Positions 31,374 to 40,235 of a stretch of 64,000 nucleotides of DNA are shown piece after piece (position 1 is the stretch's first letter; every line of letters begins with the position of its first letter). Both the position numbers and the translations under genes were made by a program. Origin of the DNA: DMER64 sp049652385 (GTDB lineage: Bacteria > Bacteroidota > Bacteroidia > Bacteroidales > UBA932); assembly GCA_049652385.1 (NCBI GenBank), contig JBASDX010000004.1, forward strand, positions 62,001 to 126,000. Direction: 5' to 3'. The notes beneath the pieces were generated by a model. The model had not been told where the DNA came from, made no database searches, and saw nothing but the letters and a program-made list of their open reading frames with translations.

Positions 31374-32656
31374 TTCTTCTTTCGTTTTTTATAATCTACT
31401 ACTTTATCGGCGACCTCTTGCACCTTCCGGAAAATTTTTTCTTCTCCCGGAATGTATTGGTCTTCCATGATGATTTTTCCGTCGCAAATGACGGTATCTA
31501 TGCAATCTCCGTTGGCCGCATACACCAGGTTGGCCAAGAAATAATGGTTGGGCACAAAAGCCGGTTTGGCCATATCTACCAAAGCTATGTCTGCCAGATA
31601 CCCCGGTTCAATCTTGCCGGCTTTCAGGCGCAAGGCTTTGGCTCCGTTGAGCGAGGCCACATCCATCAATTCTTTGAGCGGAATGGCACCCGGGTCGTTT
31701 CTCCAGACTTTTTGCAACAGAGCGGCCGCTTTCATGCTGTCTATCATATCCAGATTGTTGGACGAGGCACATCCGTCCGTACCCAAACAGACGTTGGCGC
31801 CGGCATCGCGCAATTCGTTGTATTTGAACTTGTACCCCGAGGCCAATTTCAAGTTGGAATTGGGATTGTGGACCGTATGTACACCGTTGTCCCCCAAGAT
31901 TTTGATATCGTCGCTGCTCAACCACAGGGAATGGGCTGCTATCAGATTGGAATTCATCAGCCCCAGTTTGTTCATATACTCGGTGGGGCTCATGCCGTAT
32001 TCCATTTCGGCCTGGTCCATCTCTGCCCTGGTTTCCGCCAGGTGCGTATGGACCAACAGGTCGTTGTCCTTGGCGTAACTGTTGATGTAACGGAACGATT
32101 TTTCCGCTACCGTATAAATGGCGTGCGGACTGACGGCAAAGGTGGTTAGCGAACTCCAGTTGGCGCTCTCTTTGTGCGCTATTTTCAACTGTTTTTTATT
32201 CTCTTCAATAGTATCGTTGTCAAAGTGGTCCAACCAGGTGAACGACTGGACGGAACGCATGCCCATTTCTTCGGCGGCCCGTTTGCAACCGTTCAGGTGC
32301 CAATACATGTCGTTGAACGTAGTGGTACCGGTGCGGATCATCTCTATACAAGCCAATTTGGCTCCCCAATAGACCATTTCTTCATCCAATTTGGCTTCGT
32401 ACGGCCAAATGCGTTCGCGCAACCATTGGTCCAAAGGAACGTCTTCGCCTACACCCCGGAACAGGGTCATGGCGGAATGAGCATGGGCATTGACAAAGCC
32501 CGGTATGATGGCTTTGCGTGAACCATCTATTACTTTGTCATACTTCTCTACAGGGAAAGTGCCTGCCCGTTCAACGGCTTTGATTTTGTTGCCCTCAATC
32601 AGGACATCTTTCCGTTCTTTATACAACAATACGTTGGAAATAAGGATTGTTTTCAT
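31370..32656 (-). CDS. mtaD: Amidohydrolase of the MTA/SAH (adenosine) deaminase family
   Basis: 428 residues. Metal-dependent hydrolase motifs: PGFVNAHAHSAMTLFRG (HxH), HTHLAET, AAHSLWLSSDD, and CLGTDGCASSNNLDM (catalytic Asp). The family deaminates 5'-methylthioadenosine, S-adenosylhomocysteine or adenosine. The coupled phosphorylase would then act on the inosine-type product. I chose the ATG at 32656 because a TAACTTTG promoter box covers an alternative start at 32674. Exact substrate cannot be read from sequence. Confidence 0.8.
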   Translation of the reverse strand: MKTILISNVLLYKERKDVLIEGNKIKAVERAGTFPVEKYDKVIDGSRKAIIPGFVNAHAHSAMTLFRGVGEDVPLDQWLRERIWPYEAKLDEEMVYWGAKLACIEMIRTGTTTFNDMYWHLNGCKRAAEEMGMRSVQSFTWLDHFDNDTIEENKKQLKIAHKESANWSSLTTFAVSPHAIYTVAEKSFRYINSYAKDNDLLVHTHLAETRAEMDQAEMEYGMSPTEYMNKLGLMNSNLIAAHSLWLSSDDIKILGDNGVHTVHNPNSNLKLASGYKFKYNELRDAGANVCLGTDGCASSNNLDMIDSMKAAALLQKVWRNDPGAIPLKELMDVASLNGAKALRLKAGKIEPGYLADIALVDMAKPAFVPNHYFLANLVYAANGDCIDTVICDGKIIMEDQYIPGEEKIFRKVQEVADKVVDYKKRKKK

Positions 32657-32671
32657 AACGGTATATTTTGC

Positions 32672-32679
32672 CAAAGTTA
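32672..32679 (-). promoter_or_regulatory. -7 box of the amidohydrolase-phosphorylase operon
   Basis: TAACTTTG on the leftward strand matches TAnnTTTG. It lies 15 bp before the chosen ATG (32656), inside the end of the PnuT-like gene, so the leader would be short (under 12 nt). Confidence 0.5.
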
Positions 32680-33285
32680 GTGAATTTTTCTTCGCCAGGT
32701 GCTATACCCTATGAAGGAAGAAGCCAACAGTACGGCATACAAAACGGTGGTGAACCACAAACCGCTCCGGGTGTAGAGGCCAATGGCCAGGGCGTTGGCG
32801 GCTATGAGCAGGATCCATTGCTGCAGCACGCTGTGGGCCAGCAGCCACGTAGCTGCAATATTGAGGGCCGTAACGGCCGCATCCAGAGCCGGAGCCGGAT
32901 GGTCGGTAAAACGGCGCAATACGTACCACATAAGCGCAAAGCTCGAAAGGAGAAGCGCTCCCGCAATGGCAGCCTGCCGGGCGTTGACGTGCACGGGGCG
33001 CAACTGTGTGGTTGAGTGGTCCGGCTGGTGCGTTTCCTCCTCTGTTGGGGATACATCTGCCGGCTGCTTTAGGGGTGTGCTCCATTTGTACCAGCCGTAG
33101 ATACTCATGATCAGAAAATACACGTACAGGCCCATGGAGGCGTACAAGCCCTTGATGCCGAAAACGACAACGTAACTGACGGACATTACAAAACCTACGG
33201 CCCACATGGCGCGCTTGTGTTTGATTTCCAGCCATACATACAGCAGACCCGAGGCTGCTCCAAAAAGTTCTAGAAAAAGTCCCAT
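32677..33285 (-). CDS. pnuT: PnuC-family transporter, probably PnuT for thiamine
   Basis: 202 residues with about seven hydrophobic segments. The PnuC signature is seen in LLYVWLEIKHKRAMWAVGF and in YGWYKWS. PnuC carries nicotinamide riboside, but homologues under TPP riboswitches (PnuT) carry thiamine. Here the gene overlaps the end of a TonB-dependent receptor by 16 bp and both lie behind a TPP riboswitch, so thiamine uptake is the likely role. A Thr/Glu/Gln-rich loop around residues 75-95 is not usual. Confidence 0.82.
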   Translation of the reverse strand: MGLFLELFGAASGLLYVWLEIKHKRAMWAVGFVMSVSYVVVFGIKGLYASMGLYVYFLIMSIYGWYKWSTPLKQPADVSPTEEETHQPDHSTTQLRPVHVNARQAAIAGALLLSSFALMWYVLRRFTDHPAPALDAAVTALNIAATWLLAHSVLQQWILLIAANALAIGLYTRSGLWFTTVLYAVLLASSFIGYSTWRRKIH

Positions 33286-35528
33286 GACACTTTAATCATT
33301 GCTTGAAAGCCGGCTTGCGGAAAGAATCCGCTCGATGTTTCCACCGTGCCCGTATCCCTGAAAGCAGCCCGGTAGGCCCAGGCACCGGCGCAGTAGTGTT
33401 GGTTCAGCAGGTTGTCGGCAAAAAGCGTGACGGTAAAGGTGCCGGCTGTTTTGGTAGCAAAGGGCTGGGTGATGGTCAGGCCCAATACCTGGTAGGCCGG
33501 GAGCATACGCTCGGGCGAGCCTGTATTGTCGTAGTATTGTTTGCCTACAAAACGGGCCGTAGCGGCCGCTTCCAGGTTTTTGAAGGGGCCGGTTTTGGTG
33601 GCAAAAGGCTTGTAATTCAGTTGGGCTACGCCCGTTACCCCCGGGGAATAAATCAAATCTGTGAGGGCGTAATACTCCTGAATTTGCGGACGTACCGGGT
33701 TCCAGGTGTCCGGGTGGTCGTAGGTGTCCAGGTAGAAGGTCACGTCTTTGATTTTGTTGGTACTCAGACAGAGGTTGCCCTCCAGGCGCAGCTGCGGGAA
33801 GGGCTGCCAGCCGGCTTCTATTTCCACGCCGCGGCGGTAAGATACCGGTACGTTTTCTTTGATTTCGTAGCCGGTATCGCTGATTTTTCCCGTAGGTACC
33901 AGCTGGTTGCGGTATTCCATGGCGTAGGCGTTCACGGCCAGCAGGATGTTGCGGCCGCTGTAGCGGTAACCGCCCTCCATGTCCAGCATGGTTTCCGGCT
34001 TCAGTTCGGCTGTGCGGTGCGCCTTGATGGATTCTTTGATGTCGCTGCGCGAAGGCTCCCGGCTGCCCGTATAGGCAGAAAGGTACAGCTGGTGGTCTTT
34101 GGCCAGAAGCAGCGTCAGGCCGGCTTTGGGGTTGAAAAAATGCCACTGCGTATTATGCGCCATAGAAATCCCGTCCGTATCTGTTCCTCCCATCTGCAGG
34201 GATACGTAGCGGTATTGCACATCGGCAAACAATTTGAGGGTGTTGTCCGCTCCTTTCAAAGGTATGGTAACGGTAGTTTTCAGGAAGGCGCTGCCGTCGT
34301 GTTTCCTGCCACGGTTGCGGTAATACTCCGGAGCTTGCGTAAAATCGGGTTTTATTACGTCAAACGTTTTAAGTCCGTAGTGGTGGCCGTCGTAATAGGC
34401 GTAGTTGAGCCCCAGTATGGCTTCTGTGTTACCTTTAGTCCACGTACCTACGGAGCTCAGGGCTGCGTAGGTGTTGTCCATGGTGCGGCGCACGATGTGG
34501 TCACCTGATTTCTTTTGCTTGTAATTTTCATAATACCCGTCGCCTTTTGTGATGTGCAAAGTATTGCTCCAGGCCAAATGGGCACCGGGACGGAAGGAAT
34601 GGTTCAGCTGCACGTGGTGCTGTACGTAATTGTCCGTCTCGTTGGGATAAAAGCGAGTATTTCCGTCGGCGTCTTTGTAGGCGCCGGCCGGGTTGTAGCG
34701 CCGGTCAGTCAGCAGTTTCTCATAGGGAATGCCCAGCCACGTGATACCCGTATGCTGTTCTCCGTACAAGTAGTAGAGTTTGAGGGCGTATTTGGGCTGT
34801 ATCCAGCTGATGCGGGAAAAAAGCGAATGCATATTGCCGTGTCCGCGGTCTATGTAACCGTCCGTCCGGTTGTGTGCGTACCGCACATCAAGTGCCAGGC
34901 CCGTAGGTAAAAAGCGTTTTTCCCCGAGCTGCCCGATGCCCGTTCCCGTGCCGGCACCAATGGTCAGGTGGTATGTGCGGAACGACCCGTACGATGCTGC
35001 GGCATTCAAGTACGGAGCCGGAGAGGCGTACGCCGCCCGCATGTTGATGGTGGCTCCAAAGGCGCCGCTGCCGTTGACCGAGGTTCCTACCCCGCGTTGT
35101 ACCTGGACATTTTCCAGAAAACCGCCAAGGGCAGGCAGGTTGACCCAGAAAACTTCCTGAGACTCTCCGTCATTCAAAGTAATACCGTTCAGGTTCACCT
35201 GAATGCGGGCACCTTCCGTACCGCGGATACGCAGGTAGGCATAACCGCTGCCCGTGCCGTTCTCTCCCATCACTACAGCCCCCGGTGTGAGGGCCAGGGC
35301 GAAAGGCAGGTTCTGGGTAGGCGGCGTGCGTACCAGGTCTTCTTTGGTAATGCGGCTGTGGGCCACAGGGGCGTCTTTGGCCGCTTGTGTGGCTACAATG
35401 ACAATGGAGTCCAGGTTGCGCACCTGCGGTTGTGTGGTGTGTTCCTGTGCTCTCAGAGCGTGTGGGTGTGTGAGGGCTGCCGTTAGAAGAAAGGCAGGCA
35501 GCAAGCCTTTGATGGTGATGTGTTTCAT
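33270..35528 (-). CDS. TonB-dependent outer membrane receptor, probably for thiamine
   Basis: 752 residues. Signal peptide KGLLPAFLLTAALTHPHALRA, then a TonB-box-like start (NLDSIVIVATQAAK), plug domain (about 45-160: NLPFALALTPGAVV, YLRIRGTEGARIQVNLNGI, VQVQRGVGTSVNGSGAFGA) and a 22-strand-type barrel ending in MIKVSWDFF. It takes up a bound ligand at the outer membrane with TonB energy. The TPP riboswitch directly upstream and the PnuT-like gene downstream point to thiamine or a precursor. Confidence 0.85.
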   Translation of the reverse strand: MKHITIKGLLPAFLLTAALTHPHALRAQEHTTQPQVRNLDSIVIVATQAAKDAPVAHSRITKEDLVRTPPTQNLPFALALTPGAVVMGENGTGSGYAYLRIRGTEGARIQVNLNGITLNDGESQEVFWVNLPALGGFLENVQVQRGVGTSVNGSGAFGATINMRAAYASPAPYLNAAASYGSFRTYHLTIGAGTGTGIGQLGEKRFLPTGLALDVRYAHNRTDGYIDRGHGNMHSLFSRISWIQPKYALKLYYLYGEQHTGITWLGIPYEKLLTDRRYNPAGAYKDADGNTRFYPNETDNYVQHHVQLNHSFRPGAHLAWSNTLHITKGDGYYENYKQKKSGDHIVRRTMDNTYAALSSVGTWTKGNTEAILGLNYAYYDGHHYGLKTFDVIKPDFTQAPEYYRNRGRKHDGSAFLKTTVTIPLKGADNTLKLFADVQYRYVSLQMGGTDTDGISMAHNTQWHFFNPKAGLTLLLAKDHQLYLSAYTGSREPSRSDIKESIKAHRTAELKPETMLDMEGGYRYSGRNILLAVNAYAMEYRNQLVPTGKISDTGYEIKENVPVSYRRGVEIEAGWQPFPQLRLEGNLCLSTNKIKDVTFYLDTYDHPDTWNPVRPQIQEYYALTDLIYSPGVTGVAQLNYKPFATKTGPFKNLEAAATARFVGKQYYDNTGSPERMLPAYQVLGLTITQPFATKTAGTFTVTLFADNLLNQHYCAGAWAYRAAFRDTGTVETSSGFFPQAGFQAMIKVSWDFF

Positions 35529-35533
35529 GATTT

Positions 35534-35600
35534 TTCCTCCGCCGGTATTATCCGGATCAGGTTCAAGGGTGTGTTCTCAGCCTGCGCAGCAAGCACCCCG
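35534..35600 (-). promoter_or_regulatory. TPP riboswitch (THI element)
   Basis: Leftward reading gives the conserved TPP aptamer: CGGGGTGC, then GGCTGAGA, ACACCCTTGAACCTGATC, then GGATAATACCGGCGGAGGAA. It ends 5-6 nt before the receptor ATG, with its last strand (GGAGGA) overlapping the ribosome binding site. TPP binding should therefore hide that site and reduce translation of the receptor-PnuT operon. Confidence 0.93.
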
Positions 35601-35607
35601 ATGGTTA

Positions 35608-36390
35608 TTAATATATGGTAATCCTATAGACGCGGGGCCAATATTTGCCCGTAATCCATATGCTGTTTGTTTCTTTGTCGTAGGCAATGCCGTTGAGTAC
35701 ATCCGTAGTGCGGGTACGCAAGGTTACCGGCAAAATGCCTTTCAGGTTAATGGCTCCTGTCACGTGCCCCGTTTGGGGATCTATCAGGACGATTTCATCG
35801 CTCGTGTAGATGTTGGCCCAGATTTTTCCGTTAATATACTCCAATTCGTTCAGATTAGCAAGGGGTTTTCCGTTGCGGGTGACCTTAAGGGTGCGTTTGT
35901 CCACAAACGTGTCGGGATCCAGAAAATAGAGGGTGGACGTACCGTCGCTCATAATCAGTTCCGTGCCGTTGGAGGTCAGTCCCCAGCCTTCGCGGTTGTA
36001 ACGCAGCGTGGCTATCAATTTGAGGGTTGAAAGTTCGTATATAAAACACGTTTTTTCTGTCCAGGTCAACTGGTAAATCAGGCCGTTGTGTACGCAGGCA
36101 CCTTCCCCAAAATAGGTGCGGTCCAGGGCGTGCGACTGGAGTATGCGTCCGGTGGGTATGTCTGTTTTGGCCATCATGGAACTGCCGTATTGGCCCGTGC
36201 TCTCATAAAAATATCCGTTGTGATAGAAAAAACCTTGCGTATAAGAGCCGATGTTGTGCGGCAATACCTCTTCTATTTTGTATTTGTACTCCTTGACGGG
36301 TTTATTTTGTCCGGATTGGGTGGTGGCAACAGGTATTGTCAGCAGGAGTGCAAACAGGAAAAGGCTGTATGTATACGTATGGCGTTTCAT
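35608..36390 (-). CDS. Glutaminyl-peptide cyclotransferase (plant-type beta-propeller)
   Basis: 260 residues with a signal peptide (YSLFLFALLLTIPVATTQS). Family motifs: PHNIGSYTQGFFYHNGYFYESTG split over two strands, FGEGACVHNGLIYQLTW, WGLTSNGTELIMSDGT, LNELEYINGKIWANIY and NGIAYDKETNSIWITGKYW. These enzymes turn N-terminal glutamine of exported proteins into pyroglutamate in the periplasm. It starts inside the stop of pyrG (ATGA overlap). The end of this gene is only 8 bp before the TPP riboswitch. Confidence 0.85.
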   Translation of the reverse strand: MKRHTYTYSLFLFALLLTIPVATTQSGQNKPVKEYKYKIEEVLPHNIGSYTQGFFYHNGYFYESTGQYGSSMMAKTDIPTGRILQSHALDRTYFGEGACVHNGLIYQLTWTEKTCFIYELSTLKLIATLRYNREGWGLTSNGTELIMSDGTSTLYFLDPDTFVDKRTLKVTRNGKPLANLNELEYINGKIWANIYTSDEIVLIDPQTGHVTGAINLKGILPVTLRTRTTDVLNGIAYDKETNSIWITGKYWPRVYRITIY

Positions 36391-37973
36391 GAGTTGTTGG
36401 CGTGATGCAGGGCGGCCTGTACAAAAGCGGTAAAGAGCGGAGCTGGTTTTTCCGGGGTGCTCTTGAGTTCCGGATGGAATTGTACCCCTATGAAAAAGGG
36501 ATGATTTGTAAGTTCTATGATTTCTACAAATCCCGTCTTGGGGTTGCGTCCACTCATGCGCAATCCGGCTTTTTCCAATACGGGAATATACGTACTGTTC
36601 AGCTCGTAACGGTGGCGGTGGCGCTCCTTGACGGAGGGTTTTCCGTACACTTTGTGGGCCAGGGACCCTGCGGCGATTTTACATTGGTATGCTCCCAGTC
36701 TCATAGTGTCTGAATAGGCGTTAATAACAGGAAATCCCGTTTGAGGGGCTATTTCCGCACTTTCCGCTCCCGGTATGCCGGCCGCGTTTCTGGCAAATTC
36801 CACAACGGCCATTTGCATACCCAGACATATGCCTAAAAACGGAACTTTATGCTCCCTGGCGTATTGTGATGCAAAAATTTTGCCATCGGCGCCCCGGGCA
36901 CCAAAACCCGGTGCTACCAGAATGCCTTTCATGCCGGCCAGTTTTTCTTTTACATTTTCTTTGGTAAGGAATTCGCTATGTATGGGATGCACCTGCACGT
37001 GGGCACTGTTGGCGGCCCCGGCATGAATAAACGCTTCTAGGATGGATTTGTAGGCGTCTTGCAATTCTACGTACTTTCCTACCAAAGCAATGTCTACCTG
37101 GTGCGCAGGATGGTTTATCCTGTTTATGAACTGTTTCCAGGCATCCAAATTCGGTTCTACTTTGTTGTCCAGTTTAAGCAAATCCAAAAGGATACCGTCC
37201 AGGTTCTGCCGTTGCAAATTGAGCGGTACTTCGTAAATGCTTTTCTGGTCTATGGCTTCTATGACGGCGTTCGGTCGTACGTTGCAAAAGAGCGCCACTT
37301 TTCTTCTGAGGGCCAGGGGCAGCGGTTTTTCCGTACGGCATACGATAATATCGGGATTGACCCCTTCTTGCTGCAACAGCCTTACGGAGTGTTGCGTAGG
37401 TTTTGTTTTCAACTCCCTGGCCGCAGCCAGGTAAGGTACCAGGGTCAGGTGAATAACGGCGCAATTTTCTTTCGCCAGTTTCCATTGTACCTGCCGTACC
37501 GCCTCGATGAAAGGCAGCGATTCAATGTCGCCCACCGTTCCGCCTATCTCGGTAATGACAACGTCGTATTTACCCCCTTTGCCCAACAACAGCAGACGGC
37601 GTTTGATTTCATCGGTAATATGGGGAATGACCTGTACCGTTTTTCCCTGGTACGCTCCGGCCCGTTCTTTTTCAATAACCGTCTGATACACTTTGCCTGT
37701 GGTCACATTGCTGGCCCGGTTGGTGTAAATCCCAATAAACCTTTCGTAATGGCCCAGGTCCAGGTCTGTTTCCGCTCCGTCTTCCGTAACGTAGCATTCC
37801 CCGTGCTCGTACGGATTGAGCGTACCGGGATCTACGTTGATATACGGGTCAAATTTTTGGATAGTTACCCTGAGCCCCCTGGCTTGTAACAATTTAGCCA
37901 AAGAGGCAGCAATGATTCCTTTGCCCAGGGAGGATGTTACTCCACCGGTAACGAAAACGTATTTAGTAGCCAT
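36387..37973 (-). CDS. pyrG: CTP synthase
   Basis: 528 residues, full length. Synthase domain begins KYVFVTGGVTSSLGKG with the P-loop, followed by QKFDPYINVDPGTLNPYEHG. The C-terminal glutaminase has the nucleophile Cys in FLGICLGMQMAVVEFARN and the His-Glu pair in GVQFHPELKS. It aminates UTP to CTP with glutamine. Divergently oriented to rnpB, with only 40 bp to that promoter. Confidence 0.97.
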   Translation of the reverse strand: MATKYVFVTGGVTSSLGKGIIAASLAKLLQARGLRVTIQKFDPYINVDPGTLNPYEHGECYVTEDGAETDLDLGHYERFIGIYTNRASNVTTGKVYQTVIEKERAGAYQGKTVQVIPHITDEIKRRLLLLGKGGKYDVVITEIGGTVGDIESLPFIEAVRQVQWKLAKENCAVIHLTLVPYLAAARELKTKPTQHSVRLLQQEGVNPDIIVCRTEKPLPLALRRKVALFCNVRPNAVIEAIDQKSIYEVPLNLQRQNLDGILLDLLKLDNKVEPNLDAWKQFINRINHPAHQVDIALVGKYVELQDAYKSILEAFIHAGAANSAHVQVHPIHSEFLTKENVKEKLAGMKGILVAPGFGARGADGKIFASQYAREHKVPFLGICLGMQMAVVEFARNAAGIPGAESAEIAPQTGFPVINAYSDTMRLGAYQCKIAAGSLAHKVYGKPSVKERHRHRYELNSTYIPVLEKAGLRMSGRNPKTGFVEIIELTNHPFFIGVQFHPELKSTPEKPAPLFTAFVQAALHHANNS

Positions 37974-38013
37974 ACGACAGTTTTTTTCAAACTGCTAATG
38001 TAAGGACTTTTTT

Positions 38014-38021
38014 TAACTTTG
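38014..38021 (+). promoter_or_regulatory. -7 box of the RNase P RNA gene
   Basis: TAACTTTG fits TAnnTTTG and lies 6 bp before the predicted 5' end of rnpB, the right distance for transcription to start at about 38027. Confidence 0.7.
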
Positions 38022-38026
38022 CAGGT

Positions 38027-38356
38027 ACGGAGGAACGTCCCATCGCTCTTTTCTTATGGGAAAAGGGAGGAAAGTCCGGGCAGGAAAGGGCAAGGTCCTG
38101 TGGAAATCACAGGTAGCCGTAAGGTTACGGAGCGCCTGACAGAAAATAACCGCCGTCGGGTCTTTAGGCCCGGGTAAGGGTGAAAAGGTGGGGTAAGAGC
38201 CCACCGTGACGGTTGGCGACAGCCGTTGACGCAGGCACCGGCCTCCTGCAAGGCCAAGTATACCGGCAATTTCAGGGCGGCCCGTCCTGTGCCGGGGGGT
38301 AGGCTGCTTAGACAAATGATGGGAGTTGGACAGAACCCGGCTTACAGTTCCTCCGT
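38027..38356 (+). ncRNA. rnpB: RNase P RNA (class A)
   Basis: Terminal stem ACGGAGGAAC (38027) / GTTCCTCCGT (38347-38356). Conserved core segments are present: GAGGAAAGTCCGGGC, ACAGAAAATAACCGCC, GGTAAGGGTGAAAAGGTGGG, TAAGAGCCCACCG, and the 3' AGAACCCGGCTTACAG. A T-run (TTTTTT) follows directly. The RNA cleaves tRNA 5' leaders together with RnpA. Confidence 0.96.
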
Positions 38357-38363
38357 TTTTTCT

Positions 38364-38546
38364 TTAAAAAAGCCGAGGGTGGTCTTCTTCCAGACGTTTG
38401 AGTATGGTCGATACAATAGCTTCGCGGTACATGCGGGAGCGGACTTTAATCTTATATCTTTCACAAAATTTGTCGATGACCGCCATTTCCCGGTCGTTGA
38501 AACTGACGACTGTCTTGTGGATACGAGGAAGGGGCTTCTCTTTCAT
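38364..38546 (-). CDS. Small ribbon-helix-helix-like protein
   Basis: 60 residues: TVVSFNDREMAVIDKFCERYKIKVRSRMYREAIVSTILKRL is split into a beta-strand and two helices, as in Arc/CopG-type DNA-binding proteins. The ATG overlaps the stop of the lipoprotein gene by 4 bp (ATGA). It ends at the 3' edge of rnpB, on the other strand. Target DNA unknown. Confidence 0.6.
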   Translation of the reverse strand: MKEKPLPRIHKTVVSFNDREMAVIDKFCERYKIKVRSRMYREAIVSTILKRLEEDHPRLF

Positions 38547-39454
38547 TCAGTCCTCTTTTTCCGCTTGCTCAGCAATTCTGCATAATATTGAGTTTCCTGC
38601 ATAGCAAAGGTTCTGGCAGACAAGTCCAGCCATTCCTCGGCCAAATCAAAATGTCCCTGCATCTCGCAGGCCAAAGCTATGTTGAAGGCGGCGCAGGCTA
38701 TTTCTTTTTCATTGCCGGCATCCAACAGCTCCATCCACAGGTGCATGGCTTTGTCCCATTCAAAAGCCAGGGCATAGTCGTAAGCCTTGTTCCAGTCTTT
38801 CCTGTCGTACACGAACACCACCCTGTCCTGCGTCTCCCATTGGTCCACATACGAGCGGGCCGTACGTTGTCCCAGAAAGGCTGCAGCTCTTAGTATGTCT
38901 TCGTACGCAGCGGGCGGAATGGTCACGGTATTGGCATCGTACGGCAGCCTGAGCTCCCAGGCCAGCGTGTCGTAAAGGACCGTATATTCCGGAAACTCAA
39001 ATGTCTCCGCGTCAAATACGCGTACGACCGATTGGAACGGAAGGATCAGGTATTGCCGCAGCGTTTCAAAATTTCCGATGGTTACGCTGTCCACCATAAA
39101 GACCATATCGGACTCCGTTTCCACAGCCAGTCGGTACACGTAGTCGGGTTGTTCCAGCGTACCCAAAGCTGCGTCTTCCGTGCGGTGGCTGTACAGCGGT
39201 ACGGCCCCTTCCGGAAGGTGGGTGAGCAGGGCCAGTTCTTCAGCCAGGGCCTGGCTGAATTTGTTCAGCAACACCGAATCTGTCACGGATACGGAATCGT
39301 AAACGGGAATAAATACCGCCAGCTGCTTTCCCAAAAGCGGAAGCGGTTTGGCGGCAGGAAGCCTCACATCAACTTCCAATATGTTGATTACCGGTCCACA
39401 CGATGCCATCAACATCAGAAAAAACATGAAAACAAAAGAACGTATGGCTTTCAT
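38543..39454 (-). CDS. DUF6340-like lipoprotein
   Basis: 303 residues. Lipoprotein signal FVFMFFLMLMASCGP with the lipobox Cys near residue 19. The middle part has PVYDSVSVTDSVLLNKF and a YVDQWETQDRVVFVYDRKDWNKAYDYALAFEWDKAMHLW region, of which the last portion and ACAAFNIALACEMQGHFDLA are TPR-like helices. Bacteroidales-specific family of unknown function, expected at the periplasmic side of a membrane. Confidence 0.7.
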   Translation of the reverse strand: MKAIRSFVFMFFLMLMASCGPVINILEVDVRLPAAKPLPLLGKQLAVFIPVYDSVSVTDSVLLNKFSQALAEELALLTHLPEGAVPLYSHRTEDAALGTLEQPDYVYRLAVETESDMVFMVDSVTIGNFETLRQYLILPFQSVVRVFDAETFEFPEYTVLYDTLAWELRLPYDANTVTIPPAAYEDILRAAAFLGQRTARSYVDQWETQDRVVFVYDRKDWNKAYDYALAFEWDKAMHLWMELLDAGNEKEIACAAFNIALACEMQGHFDLAEEWLDLSARTFAMQETQYYAELLSKRKKRTE

Positions 39455-39476
39455 AAATACTGTATTTTTTGTTCTG

Positions 39477-40223
39477 TTACGTTTGCATGGCGCCGCAAAC
39501 GGGTATCACCTGTCCGCTCACAAAAGAGGACAAATCTGAGCCCAGGAAGACGCATACATCGGCCACTTCCTGCGGCGTACCGCCCCTGCGGAGCGGGATC
39601 ATGTCTATCCAGGCTTTCCGGGCCTCTTCCGGAATCTGGTCCGTCATATCGCTAACGATAAATCCCGGTGCCACGGCATTGGCACGGATACCCCTGGGTC
39701 CCAATTCCTTGGCTACCGATTTGGCCAGTGCTGCCATTCCGGCTTTAGAAGCTGCATAGTTGGCTTGTCCGGCGTTCCCCGACATACCTACCACCGAACT
39801 CATGTTGATGATGCTGCCGCTGCGTTGTTTGACCATATGGGGTGCTGCGGCATGTATGTAGTTGAAAGCCGATTTCAAATTGACGTTCAACACCAGGTCC
39901 CATTGCTGCTCCGTCATTCGGAGCATGAGGGTATCTCGCGTAATACCGGCGTTGTTTACCAATATATCTATGCGTCCGAATTCGCGGATGACTTCTTTTA
40001 CCACCTGGTGTGCCTCGTCGAACGACGCGGCGTTGGATGCATAAGCCACGGCTCTGACTCCAAAGGCTTCAATCTCTTTTATCGTCTCTTTGGCTTTTTC
40101 ATCTATTTCCAGATCTGTAAAAGCAATGTCTGCCCCGTGTTTTGCCATAGCCAGGGCCACGGCTTTTCCAATACCGCGGGCAGCTCCTGTAATCAATACT
40201 TTCTTGTTTCTGAGTAATTGCAT
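39477..40223 (-). CDS. fabG: 3-oxoacyl-[acyl-carrier-protein] reductase
   Basis: 248 residues, short-chain dehydrogenase. Cofactor motif TGAARGIGKAVALAMA, NNAGITRD, catalytic Ser in SSVVGMSGN and the YxxxK in ANYAASKAGMAAL, then VAPGFIVSDMTDQI, typical of FabG. It reduces beta-ketoacyl-ACP with NADPH in fatty acid elongation. It follows rimO by 12 bp. Confidence 0.93.
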   Translation of the reverse strand: MQLLRNKKVLITGAARGIGKAVALAMAKHGADIAFTDLEIDEKAKETIKEIEAFGVRAVAYASNAASFDEAHQVVKEVIREFGRIDILVNNAGITRDTLMLRMTEQQWDLVLNVNLKSAFNYIHAAAPHMVKQRSGSIINMSSVVGMSGNAGQANYAASKAGMAALAKSVAKELGPRGIRANAVAPGFIVSDMTDQIPEEARKAWIDMIPLRRGGTPQEVADVCVFLGSDLSSFVSGQVIPVCGAMQT

Positions 40224-40235
40224 AAACGTTGCTAT

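Noticed and set aside
34870..35486. Rightward frames across the TonB receptor and riboswitch
   Set aside because: Shadows of the receptor, whose plug and barrel motifs are clear on the other strand.
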